From the NCBI RefSeq assembly GCF_000334915.1, contig NZ_AMSF01000037.1, positions 109,690-173,689 on the forward strand: 64,000 nt of DNA, written 5' to 3'. A program made the position numbers and the translations under genes. This document shows positions 1 to 9,362 of the stretch, one piece after another. Numbering within the stretch: position 1 is the first letter of the stretch; each line of letters begins with the position of its first letter. This DNA comes from Dyella ginsengisoli LA-4. Its GTDB lineage: Bacteria > Pseudomonadota > Gammaproteobacteria > Xanthomonadales > Rhodanobacteraceae. The notes below the pieces were generated by a model. That model saw only the letters and a program-made list of their open reading frames with translations. It did no database searches and was not told where the DNA came from.

Positions 1-641
1 GCCCAGTCCATGTGCACGGTGGCGGCACGGTCTTCGCTGGCGGCCATCACCACGTGGCACTCCAGCCCTGCGAAAAGCGGGCTGCGCGCGACCAGGTCCA
101 CCGCCTTGCGCGAACTGGCACTGCCGTCGAACGCCAGCAGCACCCTGGCGATCGGGCGGAACGCGCGCGACGCCACCAGCACCGGCCGCGTCGCGGTACG
201 CAGTACGCGCTCCAGCGTGCCCCCCAGGTGCAGCCGGGCGAAATCCGCCGCTTCGCCGCGCTTGCCCAGCACCAGCAGATCATGGGTGAGCTGCTCGTCC
301 TCCAGCAGATCGACCAGGTTGCCGTGGCGCAGGCAATCACGCACCCCGGACACGCCGCGCTGCTGCAGGTCGGCCCTGGCAGCGTCCAGCAACTGGTGCC
401 CGCGCGCCATGGCCAGGCGCCCGCGTTGTTCGTCCAGTCCCGCCAGCTCGGACAGCAGCGCCTGGTCGGTGTCCACACCGAGGTTGCCGCTGAGGTCGGC
501 CGTCGTCGGACGCTCCGGATGGCGATCGATCGCATGCAGCAGCTCGATGCCGGCACCCAGCCGGGAGGCGGCCCAGGCCGCGTGGTCGACCACGCTGCGC
601 GTGTAGCTCGAGTCGTCGATACAGACCAGCAGATGGTTCAT
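1..641 (-). CDS. Universal stress protein, tandem UspA domains (C-terminus beyond the window)
   Basis: The gene starts at 641 (product begins MNHLLVCIDDSSYTRS) and runs off the left edge, so about 213 residues are visible. The first Usp domain (about 1-140) ends in the beta-strand RPVLVASR. A second domain begins immediately after with RVLLAFDGSASSRKAVDL, so this is a two-domain Usp, usually about 280 residues. Usp proteins are cytoplasmic nucleotide-binding stress proteins. It lies 9 bases downstream of the SulP transporter gene on the same strand and is probably co-transcribed. SulP-Usp pairing is common in proteobacteria, and the Usp may modulate the transporter (inference). Its ligand cannot be judged from the sequence. 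Confidence 0.9.
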   Translation of the reverse strand, partial: MNHLLVCIDDSSYTRSVVDHAAWAASRLGAGIELLHAIDRHPERPTTADLSGNLGVDTDQALLSELAGLDEQRGRLAMARGHQLLDAARADLQQRGVSGVRDCLRHGNLVDLLEDEQLTHDLLVLGKRGEAADFARLHLGGTLERVLRTATRPVLVASRAFRPIARVLLAFDGSASSRKAVDLVARSPLFAGLECHVVMAASEDRAATVHMDW

Positions 642-650
642 GTGCAGCTC

Positions 651-2132
651 CTAGTGGCCCGCCAGGGCCTCGACGGCATCGGGTTTGTCGTGGACAGCGA
701 GACGGTCGACCAGCGTGGCGCTGGCCTCGTTCATGCCATGGACGTCGACCGTGGCGCCCTCGCGGCGGAACTTCAGCACCACCTTGTCCAGCGCGCCCAC
801 GGCGGTGAGATCCCAGAAATGCGCGCGGCTGACGTCGATGCGCACCACATCCAGCGCCTCGCGGAAATCGAATGAGGCGACGAACGCCTCGGCCGAGGCG
901 AAGAACACCTGCCCGGTGACGCGGTACTCGCGCATGCGGCCATCGGCGTTGAGCGCCGAGCCGACATGCATCACCTGTCCCACCTTGCGCGCGAAGAACA
1001 GCGCGCTGAGCAGCACGCCGACCAGCACGCCGATGGCCAGGTTGTGGGTGGCCACCACCACGATCACGGTGGCGATCATCACCACGCTGGACGATTTCGG
1101 GTGCTCGCGCAGGTTGCGGAACGAACTCCATTTGAAGGTACCGATGGAGACCATGATCATCACCGCGACCAGCGCCGCCATCGGGATGCGACTGACCCAC
1201 TCGCGCGCGAACACCACCATCGCCAGCAGCAGCACGCCGGCGCAGAAGGTGGACAGCCGCCCGCGACCGCCGGATTTCACGTTGATCACGGTCTGGCCGA
1301 TCATGCCGCAGCCGGCCATGCCGCCGAACAGGCCGGCGACGATGTTGCCCAGACCCTGCCCCACGCACTCGCGGTTGCGGTCACCGGTGGTATCGGTGAA
1401 CTCGTCGACGATCGCCGCCGTCATCAGCGACTCGAGCAGGCCGACCACCGTCATCGGAATCGCATACGGCAGCACGATCGCCAGCGTGTGCAGGTTCAGC
1501 GGAACGTCCGGCCACAGGAACTGCGGCAGGCTTGCAGGCAGCGCGCCCATGTCGCCGACCGTACGCACGTGGGTGCCGGTCAGCAGGGTGAACGCGGTGA
1601 TCAGCACGATTGCCACCAGCGGCGATGGCACCGCCCGGGTGATGCGCGGGAAGCCGTAGATGATCGCCAGCCCAACCGCGACCAGCGCGTAGACCATCCA
1701 CGGCACGCCGATCAGCTGCGGCAGCTGCGCCATGAAGATCAGGATCGCCAGCGCGTTGACGAAGCCGGTCACCACCGAGCGCGAGACGAAACGCATCAGC
1801 GTGCCGAGCTTGAACAGGCCCACCACCACCTGCAGCACGCCGGTGACGATGGTGGTAAGGAACAGGTATTGCAGCCCGTGGTCCTTGACCAGGGTGACCA
1901 TCAGCAGCGCCATCGCACCGGTCGCCGCGGAGATCATCGCCGGCCGGCCGCCGGTGATCGCCACGGTCATGGCGATGCATGAGGCCGCGTAGAGACCCAC
2001 CTTCGGATCGACGCCGGCGATGATGGAAAAAGCGATGGCCTCGGGGATCAGGGCCAGCGCGACGACGGTGCCGGCCAGCACGTCGTTGCGCACGTTGGAG
2101 AGCCAGTCCTGACGGAATGTCCGGAGAGTCAT
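651..2132 (-). CDS. SulP family inorganic anion transporter with STAS domain
   Basis: A 493-residue inner-membrane protein. The N-terminus has the SulP signature ([19 protein letters not shown]), followed by a series of hydrophobic segments to about residue 390 and a soluble C-terminal STAS domain (about 400-485, with the [17 protein letters not shown] region). SulP proteins carry sulfate, bicarbonate or other anions, and the substrate cannot be read from sequence. At 493 residues it belongs to the short bacterial type. No strong Shine-Dalgarno is visible before the ATG at 2132. It is followed at once by the tandem Usp gene, suggesting a two-gene operon. Confidence 0.93.
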   Translation of the reverse strand: MTLRTFRQDWLSNVRNDVLAGTVVALALIPEAIAFSIIAGVDPKVGLYAASCIAMTVAITGGRPAMISAATGAMALLMVTLVKDHGLQYLFLTTIVTGVLQVVVGLFKLGTLMRFVSRSVVTGFVNALAILIFMAQLPQLIGVPWMVYALVAVGLAIIYGFPRITRAVPSPLVAIVLITAFTLLTGTHVRTVGDMGALPASLPQFLWPDVPLNLHTLAIVLPYAIPMTVVGLLESLMTAAIVDEFTDTTGDRNRECVGQGLGNIVAGLFGGMAGCGMIGQTVINVKSGGRGRLSTFCAGVLLLAMVVFAREWVSRIPMAALVAVMIMVSIGTFKWSSFRNLREHPKSSSVVMIATVIVVVATHNLAIGVLVGVLLSALFFARKVGQVMHVGSALNADGRMREYRVTGQVFFASAEAFVASFDFREALDVVRIDVSRAHFWDLTAVGALDKVVLKFRREGATVDVHGMNEASATLVDRLAVHDKPDAVEALAGH

Positions 2133-2543
2133 GGGGAAAAGGGATCCGGGGTCAGAAGCGCCCCGCCCGCGGCATGCATCTGCGGGGAAGGGAGCACAGG
2201 AATTTCCGGCCGCCGGTGGGCGACCGATCGTTTGCTGGGGTCTGGGGTTGCCGCGCTACGGTGGCGTAGGCGCGAGCCCGCCAACGACGGCGAGCGGAGA
2301 AGGAACAGGCAAAGACATCCAGAAAGGATACATCAAGCCCGCGGATCGCTGCCGCGTATGGCCGATGGAGCGCTCCGGCGGCCGCTCTCGTGCGATGCAC
2401 GGGCCGGGCGCAGCGGGCCGGCCTCCGCCAGAAGCCACGGCCGGGGGCGCCCGCGGGGCCGCTCGCTACGGATGGGCGGCGATGCGGGCGGCAATTGCGC
2501 CGCGCATCGCCGCATCATGACGAGGCGGCAGCCGGAGTCACGA
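2133..2543. other. Intergenic region between the SulP and esterase genes
   Basis: These 411 bases separate two minus-strand genes. The only clear structure is a long perfect stem-loop at 2476-2513, listed separately. Open frames cross the region in several phases, but none shows the GC-rich third positions of neighbouring genes or a family motif. The part near 2133-2250 should hold the promoter of the SulP-Usp operon, but no convincing -35/-10 pair is visible. Confidence 0.5.
2476..2513 (-). terminator. Perfect 11-bp stem-loop downstream of the esterase gene
   Basis: The arms GCGGCGATGCG (2476-2486) and CGCATCGCCGC (2503-2513) are exact complements around a 16-base loop that holds the palindrome GCAATTGC. 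It starts 31 bases past the esterase stop in the direction of transcription. There is no U-tract on the minus strand, so it may be a 3-prime stability hairpin or a factor-assisted terminator rather than a classical intrinsic one. Confidence 0.5.
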
Positions 2544-4166
2544 TCACTGTGCCGGCGGCTTCAGCGTCGAATGCGGGCGCGCGATGGCGTACATCTGCCA
2601 GGTGATCTGCTTCATCAGGCCCTGGCGGTCGTCGCCGATGCGGTACAGGTCGAAGTGGGTGCGGTCCGGGATGAAGTGGAACGAGGACTTCGCGCCCAGC
2701 CCGTCGAGCACCGCCTTGAGCTTGTGGGCCGCACCGTCGAGGTAGAACGTGTCGGCGGTGCCCACGTAGAGGTGGATCTTGCCGTCGAGATCCTTCTTCA
2801 GCTGCGGCCAGTGCGTCTTCAGGCGATAGGCGATGTCGTAGTGATCGTGCCAGTACGCGACCACCGCCGGATCGACGTCGCCGGTGTCGCGGTCGAACAT
2901 CGGCTCGGGACGGCCGTCCTTGCCGCGCGGCGAGAACACCCAGTCGAACGAGGCCATCTGGCCGCCGTAGGGCCCGACCACCCGCTCCATCTGCGCGAAC
3001 TGCTGGAAGGTGGCGATCACCTTGCCATGGTCGCGCACCAGCGGGTACGGCGTGCCGTCCGCACGGCGGTAGACGTTGGCGTGCGGTGCATACAGGTCGA
3101 TGCCGGTGAAGTCGTGGAAATCGCTCGGATCGGGCGAGGTCGACCAGGTGCCGCCGAACACCTTCGGATAACGCGTCTGCAGCCACAGCGTGGCCCAGCC
3201 GCCGGAAGAATGTCCGTTGAGGAAGCGCCCGCTGGCCTTGCCGTCCATGCGGTACTGCTTCTCCAGCGACGGAATCAGCTCGGTGGTGAGCGCCTGCCCC
3301 CACGGACCGTTGTTCACCGAGTCGGCGAATTCGTGCGTACCAGTGGGCGAGGACTCGTCCAGCAGCACCCAGATCATCGGCGGCATGGCCTTCTCGGCCA
3401 TCTGTCCGTACATCGTCAGGCCGGTCATCGCCTCGCTGCGATAGCCGCCGGTGTAGCCGTGCGTGTGATAGACCACCGGGTAGGTGGTCTTGCCCGAAAC
3501 GTCGTAGCCCGGCGGCAGCAGCACCCAGCCCTTCATGTGGATCGGCCGGCCCCAGAACGCGCTGAGCACCGGACTGACGAAGTCGATCGGCTTGAGGTGG
3601 GCCTTCGCCTCGGCCAGATGCTGCCTGGTGGTCGGACTGAGCGCGTGCTCGGGGATGTCCCACAGGTCATGCCCTGGCACCACCTTGTCCAGCACCAGTC
3701 GCGGCATGACGGCGGGCAGGTGGACTTCCACCACCGGGCTGATCAGGTCGCCGGCATCGCGGCCGGAGTAGTTGTAGTCGTGGTTCGTATCCAGCACCGC
3801 CTGCAGCAGGTAGTCGCCCGGCGGAAGCTGCGAGAACGCCTTGGGGAAGGCCACGGCATCGCCATCGAGCGTGACGCCCTGCCCTGGCACCAGGTGGGTC
3901 ACCTCGCGCGCGGCGATGGCGGTCTGGGTGGGATCGAGCATGTTGCTGTCCACCTCCTCCACCTTGCCGTCCTTGGCCTGGACGCGGGCCGTGGCCGCGT
4001 CGACCGCGAACAGCAGCAGGCGCCCGGACACCGGCTTGCCTGAAGCCGTACCCAGGTCGACGCGGAACAGCGCCGGGGCCGCCGGTGCGCTGTCACGCGC
4101 CGGGACCGAGGAAGCGATCGCCAGCCCACACAGGCCGGCGAGCAGGAACGATGCATAACGGCGCAT
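2544..4166 (-). CDS. Exported esterase, enterochelin-esterase/antigen-85-like alpha/beta hydrolase
   Basis: 540 residues starting at 4166, preceded by GGGGAG at a 7-base spacing. A signal peptide (MRRYASFLLAGLCGLAIASSVPAR) indicates export. Residues about 30-190 form a beta-rich N-terminal domain. The catalytic half begins near GWVLLPPGYD and carries the nucleophile motif GHSSGG, as in the putative esterase family PF00756. Asp-rich and HFDLYR segments near the C-terminus can supply the acid and histidine. It probably hydrolyses an ester or peptide-like substrate in the periplasm. The serine hydrolase gene lies 54 bases upstream on the same strand, so both may share a transcript. The substrate is unknown. 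Confidence 0.85.
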   Translation of the reverse strand: MRRYASFLLAGLCGLAIASSVPARDSAPAAPALFRVDLGTASGKPVSGRLLLFAVDAATARVQAKDGKVEEVDSNMLDPTQTAIAAREVTHLVPGQGVTLDGDAVAFPKAFSQLPPGDYLLQAVLDTNHDYNYSGRDAGDLISPVVEVHLPAVMPRLVLDKVVPGHDLWDIPEHALSPTTRQHLAEAKAHLKPIDFVSPVLSAFWGRPIHMKGWVLLPPGYDVSGKTTYPVVYHTHGYTGGYRSEAMTGLTMYGQMAEKAMPPMIWVLLDESSPTGTHEFADSVNNGPWGQALTTELIPSLEKQYRMDGKASGRFLNGHSSGGWATLWLQTRYPKVFGGTWSTSPDPSDFHDFTGIDLYAPHANVYRRADGTPYPLVRDHGKVIATFQQFAQMERVVGPYGGQMASFDWVFSPRGKDGRPEPMFDRDTGDVDPAVVAYWHDHYDIAYRLKTHWPQLKKDLDGKIHLYVGTADTFYLDGAAHKLKAVLDGLGAKSSFHFIPDRTHFDLYRIGDDRQGLMKQITWQMYAIARPHSTLKPPAQ

Positions 4167-4220
4167 GCGGATCTCCCCTCATCGATGGAGGGCGCCGCCG
4201 GGTTCGGCGGCGCCGGTCGG

Positions 4221-5897
4221 TCAGTCTTCGGACGCCTTGTCCGCCTTTGCCGGCTTCAGGCGCAGGTCCTGGAAGTCGAAGCTGAAGTCGGTCAGCGGCG
4301 AGATCGGCTGCATGCGCAGTTCGGTGATCCTGCCGTCGGCATCGAGCGTGTAGGTGGCGAAGGCGTCGGCGTTGAGCGTGCGGTCGTCCCACTTCACCAC
4401 GAAGGTGCTGTGCTGCCACGGGGTCATGGTGCCGATCAGCTGCTTGGTATGGGCGAAGCGCATGCGCAGCTTGCCGCCCTCGTTGCTGACGATCACGTCG
4501 CCGTACCAGGGATCCTGGAACGTACCGGCGTACCTGGCCTGCGGCAGGTCCAGCTTGGGGTGCTTCTCGCGCGCGGCGAGGTGCTTGGCCCAGCTGTCGT
4601 CCGCATGCGCTTCGCCCTTCTTCACCAGCTTGTCGTAGACGGCGACCCAGTCGGTCTTCTGGCCCGGATGCAGATAGGCGTCGAGCACGCGGTAGGTCAC
4701 CGCGTTGAAGGCGGCGCCTGATTGCGCGTTGGTCAGCACCACCACGCCCAGGTGCTGGTCCGGCACCAGGGTCAGGCGCGAGACGAAGCCCGGCCAGCCG
4801 CCGGTGTGCCAGGCCAGCCGGTGGCCGCGGTAGTCGGACAGGAACCAGCTTTCGCCGTAGCCATAGAAGTTCGGCACCACCGGCTTGAACTCCGGCAGCG
4901 GCGGCTTGCCCACCTTGATCGGGGTGAGCATGGTCCACATCTGGCGCTGGCTGTCTTCGGAGAAGATCCGCTGCGGCTTGCCGTCGGCACCGGTCTGCGG
5001 CAGCGCGCCGCCGGCGAGCTGCACGTTCATCCACTTGGCCAGGTCGTGCACGCTGGCGTAGATGCCGCCGGCGCCCGGGTCGTTGAGCCAGGCCATCGGC
5101 GGCACCGGCTTCAGATCCTTGAAGTTCTCCGGCGCGTAGCCGGTGGCCACGTCCATGCCCGGCTTGATGTAGGTCTCGTCGATCAGCGACTCGTCCATGC
5201 CGACCGGCTGGAAGATGTGCTGGCGGATGTAGTCGGCGTACTTCTGCCCCGAGGCCTGCTCGATCACCAGCGTCGCCACCGCGAACAGGATGTTGTCGTA
5301 GGCGTAGCCGCTGCGGAAACCGTTCTTGATCGGCACGTTCTTCAGGCGCTCGACCACGTCGCGGGTGGTGTACGAGGTCGGCGGCCAGTACAGCAGGTCG
5401 CCGGCGCCCAGCGAGAGGCCGCTGCGGTGCGCGAGCAGGTCGCGGATGCGCATCTCGTGGGTCACGTACGGGTCGGACATGCGGAACCACGGCAGGTGGT
5501 CGATGACCCGGTCGTCCATCTTCAGCTTGCCGGCCTCGTCCAGCTGCTGCAGCGCCGCGGCGGTGAACGCCTTGGTGTTCGAGGCGATGGCGAACAGCGT
5601 GTGCGCGTCCACCGGCTGCTTCGGGTCCAGCGACTTGTCGCCGAAGCCCTGCTCCATCACCACCTTGCCGTCCTTGACGATCGCCACGGCGATGCCGGGC
5701 ACGTCGAAGGTCTTGCGGGCGCTGTCGACGTAGGCGGCGAAGTCGGACAGGTCCGGCGGCAGTGCCGGGCGGGCGGTGTCGTCGACGCGGGCCGGCGGCG
5801 GCGTGGCCGCCTGCGGTGCGCCCTGGGCCATCGCGCCGGAAGCGGCAACGAACAGCGCCGCGGCGATCGCCGCGCGCAGGGAGGGACGGAAGGACAT
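4221..5897 (-). CDS. Exported serine hydrolase, class C beta-lactamase / DD-peptidase family
   Basis: 558 residues with a signal peptide cleaved near ASGAMAQG. The beta-lactamase domain (PF00144) covers about residues 40-400. The SxxK motif appears as IASNTKAF, the tyrosine motif as GYAYDN, and the third motif as HTGGWPG in place of KTG, which is typical of esterase-like or EstB-like members. The C-terminal about 120 residues (from AREKHPKLDLPQARYAGTF) look like the DUF3471/lipocalin-like extension. It acts in the periplasm on an ester, amide or peptidoglycan-derived substrate; real beta-lactam resistance is not implied. It is followed by the esterase gene 54 bases downstream. Confidence 0.88.
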   Translation of the reverse strand: MSFRPSLRAAIAAALFVAASGAMAQGAPQAATPPPARVDDTARPALPPDLSDFAAYVDSARKTFDVPGIAVAIVKDGKVVMEQGFGDKSLDPKQPVDAHTLFAIASNTKAFTAAALQQLDEAGKLKMDDRVIDHLPWFRMSDPYVTHEMRIRDLLAHRSGLSLGAGDLLYWPPTSYTTRDVVERLKNVPIKNGFRSGYAYDNILFAVATLVIEQASGQKYADYIRQHIFQPVGMDESLIDETYIKPGMDVATGYAPENFKDLKPVPPMAWLNDPGAGGIYASVHDLAKWMNVQLAGGALPQTGADGKPQRIFSEDSQRQMWTMLTPIKVGKPPLPEFKPVVPNFYGYGESWFLSDYRGHRLAWHTGGWPGFVSRLTLVPDQHLGVVVLTNAQSGAAFNAVTYRVLDAYLHPGQKTDWVAVYDKLVKKGEAHADDSWAKHLAAREKHPKLDLPQARYAGTFQDPWYGDVIVSNEGGKLRMRFAHTKQLIGTMTPWQHSTFVVKWDDRTLNADAFATYTLDADGRITELRMQPISPLTDFSFDFQDLRLKPAKADKASED

Positions 5898-6026
5898 GCG
5901 GGATTCCCCATCGTTTGCGGAACGGATCGCCCCACTATCGCGGCAAAGCCATCGTGCCGCCTAGTCCGAAGGTCATGGGTGCTGGCCTGTGCCAAGATGC
6001 CGGCCCCGCCCGACGCCACGCCCGCC

Positions 6027-6887
6027 ATGACTGCCACCGACGATCTCTTCGGCGCTCCCGCGACAGCGGCCGTTACCGGCCCGGCGATCCGCTGCGGCAT
6101 CGGCGGCTGGGTGTTTTCCGCCTGGCGCAACAACTTCTATCCGGCCGGGCTGGTGCAGCGGCGCGAGCTGGAATACGCCAGCCGCCAGCTGCGCAGCATC
6201 GAGATCAACAGCACCTACTACCGCGCGCCGGAGCCGGCCACCTACGCCAACTGGGCCAGGCAGGTGCCGGATGGCTTCGTGTTTTCGCTCAAGGCGCCCA
6301 AGCTGATCGTGCTGCAGCGCCGGCTGGCCGGCGCGGCGCGGATGATCCAGCCCTTCGTCGACGACCTGGATGCGCTGGGCGACCGGCTCGGACCGATCGT
6401 GTGGCAGTTCACCCCGGCCCGTGAATTCGACGCGGACGACCTGGCGGCCTTCCTCGAGCGCCTGCCGCGCACGCTCAATGGCCGGCCGCTGCGGCACGCG
6501 CTGGAGGTGCGTCACGCCAGCTTCCTCAGCCCGGCCTATGTCGAGCTGGCCCGGGCGCACGGCGTGGCGACGGTATTCACCGACTCCCCGGACTATCCCT
6601 CGCTGGCCGACCTCACCGGAGATTTCGCCTATGCCCGGCTGATGCGCAGCCGTGCCGGCGAAGCGGAGGGCTACCCGCCCGGCGAACTCGATGCATGGGC
6701 GGGACACGCCGCGCAGTGGCGCGATGGCGGCGACCCGCCGTCGCTGCCGCACGTCGGCCCGGCCGCCGGCAACGGTCGTGCGCGCGATGTATTCGTCTAC
6801 TTCATCAGTGCCGACAAGGCCCGCAACCCGGCCGCAGCCATGGCCCTGCAGCGACGGGTGAACAACCTACCGAGAGATCACAGCTAG
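6027..6887 (+). CDS. DUF72 (YecE-like) TIM-barrel protein
   Basis: 286 residues from the ATG at 6027; an in-frame ATG at 5997 would add 10 residues. The DUF72 hallmarks are the N-terminal CGIGGWVFSAWRNNFYP, then EINSTYYR, the FVFSLKAPK strand and the late FVYFISADKARNPAAAM. The family has a TIM-barrel fold, and some members have been linked to nuclease activity, but no biochemical role is settled. Its TAG stop and the TAG stop of the convergent diguanylate cyclase share the palindrome CTAG at 6884-6887. The upstream stretch of the same open frame is antisense to the serine hydrolase and was not included. Confidence 0.88.
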   Translation: MTATDDLFGAPATAAVTGPAIRCGIGGWVFSAWRNNFYPAGLVQRRELEYASRQLRSIEINSTYYRAPEPATYANWARQVPDGFVFSLKAPKLIVLQRRLAGAARMIQPFVDDLDALGDRLGPIVWQFTPAREFDADDLAAFLERLPRTLNGRPLRHALEVRHASFLSPAYVELARAHGVATVFTDSPDYPSLADLTGDFAYARLMRSRAGEAEGYPPGELDAWAGHAAQWRDGGDPPSLPHVGPAAGNGRARDVFVYFISADKARNPAAAMALQRRVNNLPRDHS

Positions 6888-7954
6888 TCGGCCACCATCA
6901 CCCGATCGCGTCCGCCGCGTTTGGCGGCATACAGCGCCGCATCGGCGCGGGCATACAGCTCGGCGGTGGATTCGCCGACGCGCCAGGCCGCCACGCCGAT
7001 GCTCACCGTCAACGGCTGGCTCAGCCGCGCCTCGCGCACCGCGCGGCACAGCGCCTCGGCCTCGCGCGTCGCGCGGGCGCGATCCATGCCCGACAGCAGC
7101 AGGACGAATTCTTCGCCGCCGTGCCTGGCGGGAATCGTGGCCGGTGCCACCAGCCGCCGCAGCAACTGGCCGAATTCGGCCAGCACCTGGTCGCCGACCG
7201 GATGGCCATGCACGTCGTTGATCGCCTTGAAATGGTCGATATCGATCAGCGCCAGCGACACCGGCTGCTGTTCCATCGCCGCATGGCTGAGCGCCTTTTC
7301 CAGCGCCACGGTGAAGGCGCGACGGCTGCTCAGGCCGGTGAGCGGATCCACCCCGAGCTGGGTCGACAGCTCCTCGTTGTGCAGCTCGAGCAGGCGCTGG
7401 TAATCCTGCATCTGCTGCTCGTACCACTCGCGCTCCTCCAGGTGCTGGCGCAGCTGGCGGTTCACCCGGCGCAGCTCCATCAGGGTTACCACCTGGCGAG
7501 ACAGCCGGGTCAGCGACTCGCGCTGGAACGGGCTGAGCTCCCGCGGCTGACGATCCATCACGCACAGCGTGCCGGCAACGTGCCCGGAGGGGCTGACCAG
7601 CGGCGCACCCGCGTAGAAGCGGATATGCGGGGTACCCAGTACGCGGGGGTTGTCGCGGAAACGCGGATCGTCCAGTGCGTCCTCCACCACCATCAGGCGC
7701 GAGGCGTCCAGAATGGCGTGGCCGCAGAACGAGACGTCCCGCGGCCCCTCCCTCGCATCCACGCCGAGCGCGGCCTTGTACCACTCGCGCTCGGCATCGA
7801 CCAGGCTGACCGAACCCATCGGCGTACCACAGATGCCCGCGGCGACCGCCAGCAGGTCGTCGTAGGCCTGCTCGGGCAGGGTGTCGAGGATTTGGTAGCG
7901 GTGCAGTTCGTCGAGGCGGGCCGCCTCGGTGGCGGGACGTGCGGGTTTCTGCAT
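6884..7954 (-). CDS. GAF-GGDEF sensor diguanylate cyclase
   Basis: 356 residues. I chose the start at 7954 (product MQKPARPATEAARLDELHR) because the longer open frame overlaps the next gene and has no domain. A GAF domain spans about residues 20-158 and a coiled-coil linker about 160-195. The GGDEF domain begins at DPLTGLSSRR and carries the active-site motif as GGEEF (279-283). The upstream RxxD inhibitory site is absent, so product inhibition through the usual I-site is not expected. It synthesises cyclic di-GMP in the cytoplasm in response to an unknown GAF ligand. Such FCGHAIL-type GAF domains are often associated with redox or light signals (inference). Confidence 0.93.
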   Translation of the reverse strand: MQKPARPATEAARLDELHRYQILDTLPEQAYDDLLAVAAGICGTPMGSVSLVDAEREWYKAALGVDAREGPRDVSFCGHAILDASRLMVVEDALDDPRFRDNPRVLGTPHIRFYAGAPLVSPSGHVAGTLCVMDRQPRELSPFQRESLTRLSRQVVTLMELRRVNRQLRQHLEEREWYEQQMQDYQRLLELHNEELSTQLGVDPLTGLSSRRAFTVALEKALSHAAMEQQPVSLALIDIDHFKAINDVHGHPVGDQVLAEFGQLLRRLVAPATIPARHGGEEFVLLLSGMDRARATREAEALCRAVREARLSQPLTVSIGVAAWRVGESTAELYARADAALYAAKRGGRDRVMVAD

Positions 7955-8006
7955 GAGGGGTGCGACGCGAGACGGTGACGTGGGGCCGCGCGTCCGCTGC
8001 GGTCGG

Positions 8007-8834
8007 CTACTGGTACTGCATTCTGCGAACCATACCCCCATCGGCGACGAAGTTCTCGCCCGTGATGAAACCGGACTGCGGCGAGAGCAGGAAAGCCGCC
8101 AGTGCACCGATGTCCTCCGGCGTGCCGACCCGACCGGCGGGGTGCTGGGCATGGTCGGCCCGGCTCAGCTTCGGCGTGCGGCGCGTGGTCGGCTTGCGCC
8201 AGGCGTCGGTGGCGATCCAGCCCGGGCTGATCGCATTGACCCGCACCGCCGGGCCGGCGCTGATCGCCAGCGCATGGGTGAAGGCCAGCAGGCCACCCTT
8301 GCTGGCCGCGTAGGCCTCGGTATCCGGTTCGGACTGCAGGGCGCGGCTGGAGGCGACGTTGACGATCGCACCGCCGCCTGGCGCCTGCCGCAGGGCTGGC
8401 AGCGCGTGCTTGGCGCACAGGAAGGCACCGTCCAGGTTCACGCCCAGGCGGCGGCGCCACTCGCGCAGGTCGAGCCGCTCCAGCGGTCCGGTATGCGGAT
8501 CGGCGATGCCGGCGTTGTTGACCAGACCGTCGATCCGCCCGAAGCGTCGCAGCGCCCCCGCGACGAAGCGCTGCACGCTGGCCTCGCGACTTGCGTCCAG
8601 GCGCAGGAACGCCGCGGCATCGCCCGCCTGCCACTCCTCCAGGCAGGCCCGGCCGGCCTCGCCGTCGACATCGCCGATCAGCACGCGTCCGCCCGCCGCC
8701 AGGACGGCCTGGGCGATGCCGCGGCCGATGCCCTGGGCGCCTCCGGTCACCAGCACCAGGCGCCCGCACAGCGGCGCGGGATCAGCCGCCGCCGGGCGGA
8801 GAAAGGAGGGTACGGCGCGGGGACGGGGCGGCAT
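8007..8834 (-). CDS. SDR family oxidoreductase
   Basis: 275 residues from 8834, chosen because AGGAG lies 9 bases upstream; an in-frame ATG at 8870 is possible. It is a classical short-chain dehydrogenase: the TGGAQGIG cofactor loop, NNAG, the catalytic serine region NVASSRALQ and YAASK. The Asp after beta-2 (GDVDGEAG) favours NAD over NADP (rule-based inference). It ends with the ENFVADGG motif of the quinone or 3-ketoacyl reductase type. The substrate is unknown. It diverges from the secreted RNase gene, with 120 bases between the two starts. Confidence 0.9.
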   Translation of the reverse strand: MPPRPRAVPSFLRPAAADPAPLCGRLVLVTGGAQGIGRGIAQAVLAAGGRVLIGDVDGEAGRACLEEWQAGDAAAFLRLDASREASVQRFVAGALRRFGRIDGLVNNAGIADPHTGPLERLDLREWRRRLGVNLDGAFLCAKHALPALRQAPGGGAIVNVASSRALQSEPDTEAYAASKGGLLAFTHALAISAGPAVRVNAISPGWIATDAWRKPTTRRTPKLSRADHAQHPAGRVGTPEDIGALAAFLLSPQSGFITGENFVADGGMVRRMQYQ

Positions 8835-8954
8835 GGCGAAGACTCCTGAAGCGGGGCACCGACCATGCATCGTCCCGCGGCGCGGCTCAACGGGCGGTCA
8901 ACGCCATCCGGCCACGGGCGCTACACTGCGCGCCCGTCCCGGACCCCGCCCGCC

Positions 8955-9362
8955 ATGCGCAAACTGCTCGGCCTCGTGATCGTGCTGGTCGTCGCCCTGC
9001 TGATCTGGCGACAGCAGCCGCATGCCCCGCTGCCGGATCCGGCACCGCCCGCGCATCGTTCGTCGATGGCCGGGCCACGCGCCAGCGAGAACGGCCAGCT
9101 GCCGCCGGAAGCGCGCCGGACGCTGGCCCTGATCGCCCGGGGCGGACCGTTCCCGCACGCGCAGGACGGCACGGTGTTCGGCAACTACGAAGGCCTGCTG
9201 CCAGCGCAGCCGCGCGGCTACTACCACGAATACACCGTGGAGACTCCCGGCGCGCGCACCCGCGGTGCGCGGCGCATCATCACCGGCGGCAATCCACCAG
9301 CGGTTTACTACTACACCGACGACCACTACCGCAGTTTCCGCCGCATCGAGGGAGCGCGATGA
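8955..9362 (+). CDS. Barnase-type (N1/T1 family) ribonuclease, exported or membrane-anchored
   Basis: 135 residues from the ATG at 8955. A hydrophobic N-terminus (MRKLLGLVIVLVVALLIWRQ) should act as a signal peptide or signal anchor, followed by a Pro-rich spacer. The catalytic domain spans about 48-135. In barnase-like RNases the residues are Glu, Arg and His; here they match Glu92 (YHEYTVE), Arg106 or Arg107 (RGARRI) and His124 (DDHYRSF), with spacings close to barnase. It cleaves RNA, typically 3-prime to guanosine. Its stop overlaps the ATG of the barstar-like inhibitor (ATGA), so enzyme and inhibitor are translationally coupled. Confidence 0.9.
   Translation: MRKLLGLVIVLVVALLIWRQQPHAPLPDPAPPAHRSSMAGPRASENGQLPPEARRTLALIARGGPFPHAQDGTVFGNYEGLLPAQPRGYYHEYTVETPGARTRGARRIITGGNPPAVYYYTDDHYRSFRRIEGAR

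Noticed and set aside
2131..2520. 129-codon plus-strand ORF in the SulP-esterase gap
   Set aside because: It starts inside the SulP start region on the other strand, has no ribosome site or motif, and its C-terminal part lies in the perfect stem-loop.
4722..6026. Long 5-prime extension of the DUF72 frame
   Set aside because: It is antisense to the serine hydrolase gene and shows no domain; the family start fits 6027.
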